Source: Themeda triandra (Eukaryota > Streptophyta > Magnoliopsida > Poales > Poaceae). Taken from it: a DNA stretch of 64,000 bases. The notes under the pieces are model-generated. The model searched no databases. It worked only from the letters and a program-made list of their open reading frames with translations, and was not told where the DNA came from. Below, piece by piece: positions 32,732 to 42,736 of this stretch (position 1 is its first letter; the number at the start of each line of letters is the position of its first letter). The DNA lies in assembly GCA_018135685.1 (NCBI GenBank), contig JAENPR010001672.1, positions 60,609 through 124,608 of the forward strand. Reading direction: 5' to 3'. The position numbers and the translations under genes were made by a program.

Positions 32732-34149
32732 GGCAAGATTTCATAGAAGAAGTGCTATTGGAGCAGTAATGCCGCTCAGAATGAGTACAGAGGGGGAGGC
32801 GAACTTGACACGCTTACTAGACATGCCACTTGCCTTGTCTGCCGTGCCGGAAGCAGCAGCTGGCTCGCCGCCGCATTGCGGCCCCATGACGACGGATTTA
32901 AGCACGGGGTGCCGGGGAGGTGACGCATGAGAAGCCGAGCTTGCAGAGTTGTGGGTGAGCTCGATCTGTGGCTGTGGGGCGTTGCTAGCTGCGAGAGTGG
33001 TATGGAGAGGATGGCCTTGGCGTGGGGAACGAGCTCCAGCGCTCGATGACTGGGGGCGCGGCTGTCGGCAGCGGATCTGGGTGGAGCAGGGTGAGCGTAA
33101 CGGTTCCATTCCACCTTGTGGCCGTTCCCGTACACTACGTAATTTGACTGCATATATATAATACAACAAATTGTTTTCCATTCGCTAAGTAACTTGGCAA
33201 AACACAACACGTAGTCACCATAAGAGTGAGTAGGATATTCAAAGGAGCCAGAATGATGGCGTCCCTGTCTGTTGGAATAGGAGGTGAGGGTACTGTGAGA
33301 TTTGAATAGGAGGCACGAGGGAATTTGAGGCAAGTAGTGAATTTATTTGGGTCATCATGGCTGGACCTGACTCAAGGGCCTCTACTTCTAAGGCCTTACT
33401 AGAGGCCAGGCAGTAAAAGGACAAATCCCTCTCGTTGCCTGTTAACCAGTTAACGATGTTGCAGAATGTTGAGCCGCAGTGCTGCAGTCATAGTCCCCCT
33501 CAGCTTGCACAATTCCTCTGACAATTCCCCTAATGCAGTGTGTTCTCCTCAGGCCATTCTTACCTTTTTACTCATGATTCCTGTGGCCCTATTTCTTTCA
33601 ACCACCCTGCACTACATCAGTATAAAATAATGCAGTAGTACATATGAAAAATAGACAAAAAGTTAGCAAAGCAACCAACTTCATATTGGGACATCTTTGC
33701 GTGCCATGCTCGGAGCTATGCAATCGCAGATCCTGCTGGAGCCGTCAATGGTGGAGCCACACAAAATTCTCCATGGTACGTATAGGGCACCGCTGGGGAA
33801 ACCCTATCACATCTCGACCAACAAACCTCGGCCCACTAGTGTACCAGTGCTGACAACGCCAGTGTTGCCGGGTGGAGGTGATGCCGGGCGAAATCAAAAG
33901 AGTCCTCGGTTGTTAAACTACCCTAATCTGTCCCCACATGACCTTTGCTGGACTGCTATTATGCCTTCGGTAGGGGTGTTACATGTGGTGCGCTTGGCAG
34001 GTCTGGTTGCCTTTTTTAATGCCACCGCTGCACGCCATAGGGTGGTGGCGGCATCCTGGGAGGAGGCGGTGGCTAGGCGCCCCCCAAGTTACCCGTTGTG
34101 GACGCTCGGGAAAAGGGAAGGGGTCGTCACACTCAGAGCTCAACCGTGA
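32732..34149. other. Unassigned stretch with open frames
   Basis: A GC-rich part (32,800-33,130) has long overlapping frames on both strands. 33,149-33,330 weakly resembles the U-family module (ACTGCATATATATAAT, AAGTAACTTGGCAAAA). A 150-codon plus frame (33,697-34,149) starts MRAMLGAMQSQILLEPSMVE and is reasonably balanced in composition, but I know no family for it, and it runs directly into a U repeat. I do not call a gene. Confidence 0.3.
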
Positions 34150-35170
34150 GATGAGGGAATTGTGCTGGGCTTGTGGCTTATTTGTTTAGGGGCCAGCATT
34201 TTTAGTGGTTCTCCTATAAAACATGCTCTGTTTTTATTGTGGCCACGGTGCTCTTTCTGAATAGATTCACAGAAAATGGCTTGTTTTGGGCTGTTTTTAT
34301 AAATGTACAAGTTATATATGAAGTTTACAATATATTTCCGGAGGCAGAAATATTAATATAATCCAGTTGTAAAGAAAAAGACAATATCACAATCTGAATT
34401 TTGTAACAGTTTAAGATACGGCAATGGTTGTCTTCGGTGTGGTCCAACGTATAAGTAGACTGACCTCGGTGGATTTTTGTAAGTGGCTATGTGCCACCCT
34501 GTGATGTATTACATTACTCCTTAATTGCTAGTGTATTTTCCAATCAATTATTATGTTAATCTATTCAATGTGCTGTTGAACTGATCTGTGGAGTGAAAAT
34601 AAGTACACTGCCTGCTATTTGCAACTGCAATATTGATTAAAACAAAGGGGGAAAAGGCAAGTACTGGCACTACACGACATGACTGCCTATATATATTACT
34701 ATACATAGTGCATTTCATTCCACAAGTAACTTTACAAAATGCAACCTCTAGTTAGCAGAAGAGAAAGTTGGATGTTCAAAGGATTAAGAAAGGTTGGTGT
34801 TCATGTACATGTTTTAGGAACCGGAGGCAAGAGGGAAACACATACTAGGTGTTCTGCAACACGACCAGAGGTCGCAGGAGCAGGGGGATCAAACTGTCCC
34901 ATTTCGTGGGCTGAGCGCGAAGTTGTTTCTTTCCATGGAAATCAGGGATGCCCTGCTTTTCAATGGTTGTTGTGTGGACAGTTTGACAGGCAAATGCACT
35001 GTTACCATTGGTGTGGCTGGGACTGGAAGCGTTGTCCTTTAAAGATGTCTACAGGTGGTCGGTAGACACAGGCACACTGTCCTGAAGATCGAGACAGCGC
35101 AGAAATCTAGCAATGGGCTGGAAATGTGTGCTTTTCCTACAGTTTCCTACAAATTATTTTGCTTAGGGCA
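34150..35170. repeat. Unclassified repeat family U, member at 34.2 kb
   Basis: The most complete member. 34,160-34,620 matches 20,490-20,945, and the module 34,683-34,790 (TGCCTATATATATTACTA, ACAAGTAACTTTACAAAATG, CAACC) matches 21.1, 40.1 and 41.6 kb. After the module, GTTGGTGTTCATGTACATG and AACCGGAGGCAAG align with GTTTGGTGCCCGGCCATG and AATCGGAGGCAAG of the 40 and 41 kb copies. Confidence 0.75.
34739..35065 (+). CDS. Doubtful 108-codon ORF behind the TATA-like module
   Basis: The ATG (in ACAAAATGCAACC) lies about 50 bases after CCTATATATA, a plausible TATA-box spacing. The product would be 108 residues, ending in a Cys/Trp-rich part (QWLLCGQFDRQMHCYHWCGW). Against a real gene: the homologous frames at 40,196 and 41,699 stop after 15 codons, at 49,260 after 9, and no domain is recognised. 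It may be chance or the leader of a decayed transcript unit. Confidence 0.2.
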   Translation: MQPLVSRRESWMFKGLRKVGVHVHVLGTGGKRETHTRCSATRPEVAGAGGSNCPISWAEREVVSFHGNQGCPAFQWLLCGQFDRQMHCYHWCGWDWKRCPLKMSTGGR

Positions 35171-35263
35171 GTCCCAACCGTTGAAACCACGCACGTATTC
35201 CATAGCAGCCATGTCATCTAGAAACTACAAAGTTCTCAACGCGTAGTTTCTATCAGCAATAAA
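35171..35263. mobile_element. Possible MITE end next to the Helitron
   Basis: TTAGGGCAGTCCCAACCGTTG resembles the left end of a Tourist-type element (TTA target, GGGCAG terminus). No matching right end was found. It is cut off by the Helitron-type border at 35,264. Confidence 0.3.
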
Positions 35264-37082
35264 CTAGTCCATCAACCCGTGCTCTCGCACGGGCAAAAGG
35301 TCTTATAAAATTTAAAGGCATTAGTTATTGTTTAATATCTTTCAAAAAAAATGTATTTGCTTTGATTTTTTTTCTCTTTATTCGTTTTGTAACACAATAA
35401 ATCATACCAGATACATTGCAGTGTCTAATTAATTGTGATAACAACGCTAATCTGAGGATATTAATATTTAAAGTCTTATAATGGCTTTTTCACCTAAGAA
35501 ATTTGAAAGAAAAGGAACATATAGCAACTTGTAGTCCACACTATATCCTACCCAGTTGTCAAGATGTCTGAATTTTAGTGGCAAAGAGTTAATTTTGCAA
35601 TAATGGTTCTACCTTACATTGATTTACACATTCATATGTCTTAGGTTACTCTCTCGGTTCTTATTGTACAAATAATCATTTCACCTTGCACAACGAAACA
35701 TCACATAATTTTGTTTGTAGTAGCATTTTTTATAAAACATAAAATTCTTAAAAATAAACTACCAATATTGATAAGAAATTATAATTTGATGAATTCATAA
35801 AGCTATTTACAATTAAACTTTTGGAATTTAGTCAATTTACTATATATCATAGAGTATTAATATTTATATAACTTAAAGTTAATTATTAGTGCTTTTACTA
35901 TGTGGTTTGTTAACATTTTGACACACTTTTTTATAAACATTTTTACACACTTGATAAATTATGAAAATAAATATTTATCCTAGTCTATATATGTTTACAT
36001 GGTCAACATGGTGGAAAATATAATCATGCTTATTTTTAGTTTTAACAATTATTATGGAAGTGTGTAATTTAAAATATATATATCACACACTTTGGATATT
36101 AATTTTTTCTTGATAGCTTACTTTAGTACTTACATCAAGATTTGGGATAGAATTTTGTTTTTAATTATTTTTTGGACGGATGATGTGTTGTGATAATTTG
36201 TATTTTACTTCATATTTGCATATATGGTAGTTTGAATGTAAGAGCTGCATTATCTTTCCTAATTTCACATGTGGATAATTTATAAAAATATTAGATAGTT
36301 ATTTTAAATTGCCTTTGTAATAACAGAGGTGTAGGTTGAGATGCAAAGTTAGAGATTTGTTTTGATATATATATTTCATAATGGAGCAAGCTAGTAATTG
36401 CATGCAAATTTAGTTGATTATTACTTTAAACTAATTCTCCTAATGATAGAGATAAGTAATTTAGAACCAAAATTAGAGAGTTGATTTATGCATCCTTCAT
36501 AATGTTAGATATGTGGATATTTTTATAAAACAATATGATGATTTGAGTCTATCAAATAAAAAGCCAGATGTATCTCGTGAGAATTTGTATGGAGGTTATG
36601 TTTTGGTCAACCGTAAATGGTTACATAATATTTTTGTAAATTTTACTTGATGTACTTACTGTCATATTACTAATTAATACAATACTTTAGTAAACTGTAC
36701 ATGGATATCATTAAATAACATATGGCAATGCAATTTAAACATGAGTTCCTCATCGGCTGAAAAGTATTACAGAATGTGTTTTTAAAGTAAGACTCCTACG
36801 TGCTAACAAAATTTAGGAATATATGAAGATTAGCGTAATTAGGGATGTACATGGCGTAATTAGGAATATATTATCATCTATTTCCCTCCAATCTTATTGC
36901 TGATAAACATGGCATAATGATGTACAAACATGGGATGTACTTGCTCACTTTAATTTGCACATGTGTACATATGACCAAAATTGCGAAGTAGGGATTGTCA
37001 TGAATGCATGGTAGTATGTGCGAGCAAGAGTAGCATATACCTCAGGCTCAGGACTGCCATGCCAACAATGTAGCTATAGAGA
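35264..37082 (-). mobile_element. Helitron-like element, AT-rich
   Basis: On the minus strand the hairpin CCCGTGC-GAGA-GCACGGG (35,276-35,293) is followed by TTGATGGACTAG and then T, a good Helitron 3' end inserted before T. The interior is very AT-rich and without coding potential. The other border is uncertain: TCTCTATAGC preceded by A, ending at 37,082 in plus coordinates, is a candidate 5' end but rests on a few bases only. Confidence 0.55.
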
Positions 37083-37559
37083 TGTAGCCTTTCACCAAAG
37101 CCTAGGCATGCAGCAAGAGCAGTCAGCAACCATAGGGGATGTGTCTGTCCAGCACCAGGCACCAGCTCGTGTCTTCTGCCACAATTAGTGGTTTATATAT
37201 GAAACATGTACTTTCAAGCAAAAATAGGAGATCGATTATTAGGCAATTGAAAAAACAACTACTCTAAAGAAGCTCACCTGGGGCTATCGATCACAGGGGC
37301 TGTCATGAAGCGGCAAGCCGTGCCACGCGCAGGAAGGAACAGCCGCGGAAGGTCGCGTGACTTCGCTTCGCGTCACAGGCGCTGTGATCATGGGTCGGTA
37401 ACTGGCCTATACGTATACGTACTATTACTGGTGTTTACATACATGGGTTGGGGCCCATCGCTGGCCTGGGGTACTGAATACGCATTGAATTGGGTACTGA
37501 ATACTGGTCATGGTTTGTATCCATTATGGCCTGTGGATCTTGCATAGGCTTCGACAAAG
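37083..37559. other. Unassigned stretch
   Basis: Moderately GC-rich around 37,290-37,400; an 80-codon plus frame is open without motifs. Nothing recognised. Confidence 0.35.
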
Positions 37560-38705
37560 AAAGATAAACAATAGAAACAAAATGGTTGAATCAAATGAAA
37601 CATAAACTGAGAGAGTAACAGAAACACTAGGGCAGAACAATTGAAACAAAAAACCAAATCTGAAACAACAGGGAAAAAAAGAAACAAAATGGTTGAATCA
37701 AATGAAACAAAAAAGAAGCATGAAGTGAAACTAAGAAAGGGTAAAAAACAGAAACAAAATGGTTGAATCAAATGAGACAAAAAAGAAACATGATGTGAAA
37801 CAAATTAAGGGTGAAATAGAAACAACATGAACATGAAATTTCAAACAAAAAACTCAAGCCCCCACTACAAACCCTAACCTAAATGATTTTTTGAAACACC
37901 GTGAACATGAGTTTTGAAACACCGTGAACATGAATTTTGAAACAAAAATGTAAAACCCTTGAAACCCCTCACCTACTGAGAAACCAGTCTCGTGCTGGGC
38001 TGTGCGCAATAGTGAAACATGAAAAAAATGAAACAAATGTTAAAACAAAAAAGAAACAACACGAATATAAATTTTGAAACAAGAGAAATAACTCAAGCAA
38101 ACTGCAACGCTAAACCAACCGCAACACGGCAGGTGAAACATCACCTGGGCAATAAATGAAACACCCGAAAAGTTAAAATTGAAAAAACAAAATCAAACCT
38201 AAATGCAACAACATCACAAAAAAACAAAAAAACCTATTGTACCAAAAGACAACGTCGTGATGTAGCAACAGGGGCACCATGTTGTAATAGATCTTGAAAA
38301 AGGGGGTGATAGTGGGAGAGTAGAGAAGATATAGGATGAGCCCTATCTGTGCCAGAAATGGGCGGATCAATCACCGCACCGGCCGGATCCGGTGGATCCG
38401 TGGCCGGCGCGACGGATCCGCCTCCTGCGCCATGCCAGAAGGAGAGGAGAAGGGCCGCCATCACCGGAACCCTAGCTTGCCGCCGGAGGAGGGGGGATGC
38501 CGGATCCGCCGCCCCCAACCTGATACATGGCCGGATCCGCGTCCACTGCTGCCACAGGGAGGAGGGAGGAGGCGACGGGGCGGCGGGAGGAGCTTGCTGC
38601 AACTATGGGAGAGGAGGAAGGAGGGGCTTGGGGTGTGGGAGGAGGTCGCCGGCGTTGTGGGCAGGAGGGAGGAGTAGGAAGCGGCGCTGTCAACGTCGCC
38701 ATGTG

Positions 38706-38762
<57 letters not shown>

Positions 38763-38880
38763 TGGGTGAGAGTGGGTCAGGCGCGGGGTGGAGGTTCGTG
38801 TAACGTCCGTGCGTGGAGCAAATTCCTCTTCTGCCCCTATGCGTGATGAATTTCCTATTATACCTGTGCCGTTGCTACAT
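37560..38880. mobile_element. Motif-rich DNA-transposon-like block
   Basis: 37,570-38,170 is packed with TGAAACA/GAAACAA words, including GAAACAAAATGGTTGAATCA repeated at about 37,575, 37,681 and 37,753. It then passes into a GC-rich island (38,340-38,700) and a (GA)n tract. The order of motif-rich DNA, GC-rich island and (GA)n is the same as in the 13-17 kb block, so both may be related families. No ends or transposase found. Confidence 0.4.
38707..38757. repeat. (GA)n microsatellite
   Basis: About 25 GA units. Frames reading Arg-Glu repeats through it are artefacts. Confidence 0.95.
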
Positions 38881-39205
38881 GCGCGGTGGGAAAGTAGAGA
38901 TGGGCCTAGCCATGTGGCTTGTTCGACGCGTCGAACGTCCTTAACTGAGCATTACGGATTCAGTATTAGACTTAAATTAATCGGAAGACGGAGAAACCAC
39001 AATCGGTTTCTGCACCAGCTGGCACAATGTATGGACCATGTAATATCAGTGGTGCTTTCTTTGAGTTATTCCTCCTTTGGGCCTATGCTACTCACGCTTA
39101 TGGCTACGTACATGTGAGATTATCTGGTGAATGATTGTGTGCACTGGCCTAGCTCGATAGAGAAATAGAATTATCTTGTCGGTTAGCTGTCGAAAACAGT
39201 TTCCC
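38881..39205. other. Unassigned stretch
   Basis: No repeat or gene recognised between the motif-rich block and the tandem unit. Confidence 0.4.
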
Positions 39206-41072
39206 TATTGGTCATATACGCACAGTGAAATACATTGATTATGTTTAGTTATACTCATTACTCCGGTGCACACATTATTTTTTTCGAATTTCCTAAATTA
39301 CCTCAGATGCACTCAAGTCTTGTACAAAAGTTGTAGTGCTTCATAACATCTTAAAACTCTATAAAGAAGCTTTTTCATTTGACTTCATTAAAAATTGTGT
39401 AGGGCAGTGGTAAAAGACAGTCATATGCTAGTGTGAGTGTTAGATATGTGTCGAATATGTGTACAGTTTGGTTATGTCGGACTTGAGTTGTATTGAGGCG
39501 ACCTCTATTGTAACCGTGAGATGACTTGGCGACTGGTTTCGGTAGAGGCGAGGCCGCGGGATCGCCCGGATGCTGGTGTAGCTGCCATTTATGGGGAGGA
39601 GCGCCCGTATTCATTGCCCCGAGGATTAAGCACATCGCTGAACCTCACTAAAAAACATCGTGCCTCGTACATGTATTTTCTTCTATGGTGATCATGCTTC
39701 CGCGTTCATCGGTTAATAGATCCGTTGGGTCAGAAAACCTGGAAAAATCTTAGGGGATTGTTGGGTTTAGTCCGACATCGGTAATTGATGGTGGAAGAGC
39801 GTAACATATAAAGCGGGGGCAACCCTCATCTATCAGACTAGTCTTTTGGGTTGAGTTAGGCCAATGCCTGAATATGTTGTTGGCTCCGGTGCGCCTGGGC
39901 TCGAGGGGCTACCGGCTCGTGGACGCATGAGCTGGGCCGGATTCCACTGCACACTCTAATAGTTAAGGTTGTGGATTGAGTCTAGAAAATGCTTATTTGT
40001 TTTTTTGGCTTTCTAGGACAATTAATGAAAATGATTGCAGAGTATTCCATGGCTAGAAAAGTACAAGACCTGCAGCTCCAACTGCAGCATTGATTGTATT
40101 TAAGAAGAAAATAGCATGATCTCTACATCAACAGTGGCCCTTGCCTATATATATTACTACATAGTGTATTCTGATCAACAAGTAACTCGACAAAATGCAA
40201 CCACAAGTGAACGGAAGAGAGGTAGAATGTTCTAATGAGTAAGAAGTTTGGTGCCCGGCCATGTATCTTGGGAATCGGAGGCAAGTCGGAAATCCCAGCT
40301 ATAATAACATGTGAAGAACGAAGTGACTGTGAGCTTACTTCAGCAGCTTTCGTCCACCATCCCTGCACTAGGCATAAAGAAATGAGCGCCCCACTCAGCT
40401 TGCTACCTCCAAGACCTCTCACCTCCCATTCTCCCAATACCGCCCTGTGAGCTCTTGCCTCCCTGGATAACAGAGTGAGCGCTAGGCATTTCATAGGTGG
40501 CTGGACAGCTCGATCGCTCCTCGATGGCTGCGCATGAAGCTGCTCGACAGGAGATTAGCTTGAGGTGATTAGCTTTGGCTTGGCCAGCTGCAATCCAGGT
40601 CAGGCATAGACACAGGATCTCATCATCTATCTCCAGCTCCAGCTCCTGCTTAGCTGCTGTGCGGCTCCATATGTGCATGAAGAACACTGAATAGAGCTTG
40701 CAATCTGTTACCATCATTCAAATTTTTTCTTGAGAATAAAAAACTTTCCAAGGAGAAAACAAAGGAAAAGAAAGAAATAATCATACGAATATTGCAGATC
40801 ACAGCTGTTCATCTCATATACATTACCCACTACTATTCATTGGCTGATTTCTCGTATTTTGTTGATCCTGAAACAATACAGACCAATTCTTGGCTGCGAA
40901 TCTTTCGTAGTCAACTTTTGGCAAGGTCATTCCAATCACAGTAAGTGTTGTTTACCAGACCTCACCTCCAACCAAGATATTTAGTTGTTTTGAAGAGTGA
41001 ATGTGCATAGCACCAACATGAAACTCCTTCCATTAGAATACCATCTATATATCAATTAAAAATGATATTGAT
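39206..41072. repeat. Tandem duplication, unit 1 (U family)
   Basis: Homologous to the next 1.4 kb (41,073-42,500). Shared landmarks are GGTCATATACGCACAGTGAA, TTTTCATTTGACTTC, GCTAGAAAAGTACAAGACCT, the TATA-like module (40,140-40,205) and AAACATGAAACTCC-type text near the end. A 524-bp LTR insertion is present only in this unit. Neither unit encodes a recognisable protein. Confidence 0.9.
39438..39961 (+). mobile_element. LTR-derived insertion in unit 1
   Basis: Unit 2 lacks this segment: there GTGTGTGAGGTTGTGG runs through, while here GTGTGAG is followed by TGTTAGATATGTG and, 524 bp later, CTAATA then GTTAAGGTTGTGG. GTGAG and GTTAA may be a diverged 5-bp target duplication. The left part matches LTRs at 42.7 and 45.3 kb. 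The last 203 bp (39,759-39,961, TGTTGGGTTTAG...CTAATA) match the TRIM LTR at 45.9 kb. It is a composite or nested pair of LTR remnants. Confidence 0.75.
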
Positions 41073-42500
41073 TATGTTGGTCATATACGCACAGTGAAAT
41101 ATATTGATTCTATTTAGTTATATTCATTACTCCTGTGTAGCTATCCTGCCACAGAAAAGTGCAACCACAAAGGAAATTTTCCCTACCGGCATTGTACCAT
41201 CAAGATCTCACTTATACGGAAATTATATTGGACCAAAATAGAGGTTGTATACAAACCTAATAATATTTCATAATGTGTTAAATTCACATATTTTGACATT
41301 AATTTTTGTGAATTTTCTAATCAACCTCAGACGGAGTGAAGTCTAGTACGAAAGCTGTAGTGGTTGATAAGATCTTAAAGCTCTGTAGTTGAAGCATTTT
41401 CATTTGACTTCGTTAAAAATTGTGTGGGGCAGTGGTAGAAGACGGTCATATGCTAATGTGTGTGAGGTTGTGGTTTGAGTCTAGAGAATGCTTATTTGTT
41501 TTGTTTTTTTGGCTTTCTGGATACAATTAATGAAAATGATTGCAGATAGTCCATGGCTAGAAAAGTACAAGACCTGCAGCTCCAACTGCAGCATTTATTG
41601 TATTTAAGAAGAAAATAGCATGATCTCTACATCAACAGTGGCCCTTGCCAATATATACTACTACATAGTGCATTCTGATCATCAAGTAACTCGACAAAAT
41701 GCAACCACAAGTGAACGGAAGAGAGGTAGAATGTTCTAATGAGTAAGAAGTTTGGTGCCCGGCCATGTGTCTTGGGAATCGGAGGCAAGTCGGAAATCCC
41801 AGCTATAATAACATGTGAAGAGCAAAGTGACTATGGGCTTACCAGAGCAGCTTTCGTCCATCATCCCTGCACTAGGCATAAAGAAATGAGCGCCCCACGC
41901 CTGCTTGCTGCCTGCTAGACCTCTCACCTCCCAGTCTCTCAATACCTCCTTGTGGGCGCTAGCCTCCCTGGAAGCCAGAGCGAGCTGGACCGCTCCTTGG
42001 GCAAATCATGCACCTCGTCAGACGGAGGTAAACATTGGCTTCACTACGCTGGGGCTTCACTCTGGGCTAGCTGCGGGCCTGGCCAACACACACGCTGATG
42101 AACTCTCCGTCAAGCCTGAGCACCCTGTTATGCAGCTCATGTTCCAGATTTCCTGCACAACTGAAGACGTAAGTGCGAGGAGATTACCGAATAGAGACTG
42201 TAGCCATCTACCACAATTGAAATTTAAAAACTTTGTAAAGAAAAACAATTGAAAAGAAGAAAAATGAGCATACGAATAGTGCAAATTCCAGCTGTTCATG
42301 TCATATATGTGTACCGCTACTCTTTGTAGGCATATTTCTCTTGTAATGTTTCTCCTTAAACAATACGGTCCAAATATTATTCGCCAATCTGATTCAACTT
42401 GCGGCCATGTCATTCCAATCACAGTAGAAGGCAGATGTGTTATTTTGAAGAGTGAATTGAATTCATAGAAGAAACATGAAACTCCTGCCATTAATATTTA
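41073..42500. repeat. Tandem duplication, unit 2 (U family)
   Basis: The second unit repeats unit 1 without the LTR insertion but with about 200 bp of unrelated or diverged sequence near 41,140-41,320. The strongest identity (over 90 percent by eye) is 41,510-41,940 versus 40,010-40,450, including the TATA-like module at 41,645-41,705. The 15-codon frame after ATGCAACC is the same in both units. Confidence 0.9.
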
Positions 42501-42736
42501 GAGGAGAAGGAAACTAGCATAATGTTCAATACTGTTAGGAAGAAGCCAATGTGTGTGTTGGCAACAGGAGTGGAAAAGTAAAATATATATTATAGGAAAC
42601 ACATGGGTTTGTGAGTGGTCTCTGAGTTCCACCTCGAGCTCAATAGGTTGCTCAAACTATACACATAGAGCAAGTGTACAGATGCATGCTGTGCTGGGAA
42701 TGCGAGGCCAAAGGAATGTAGACGCTAGATGCCCCA
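42501..42736. other. Short unassigned stretch
   Basis: Carries AGGAAGAAGCCAATGTGTGT (42,538), close to GGAAAGAAGCCATTGTGTAT in the 49.3 kb U member, so it is probably also U-derived. Confidence 0.4.

Noticed and set aside
37560..38170. CRISPR-like or spaced repeat array of GAAACAAAATGGTTGAATCA
   Set aside because: Copies are irregularly spaced and embedded in TGAAACA-rich DNA of a plant transposon-like block. Nothing else suggests a prokaryotic system.
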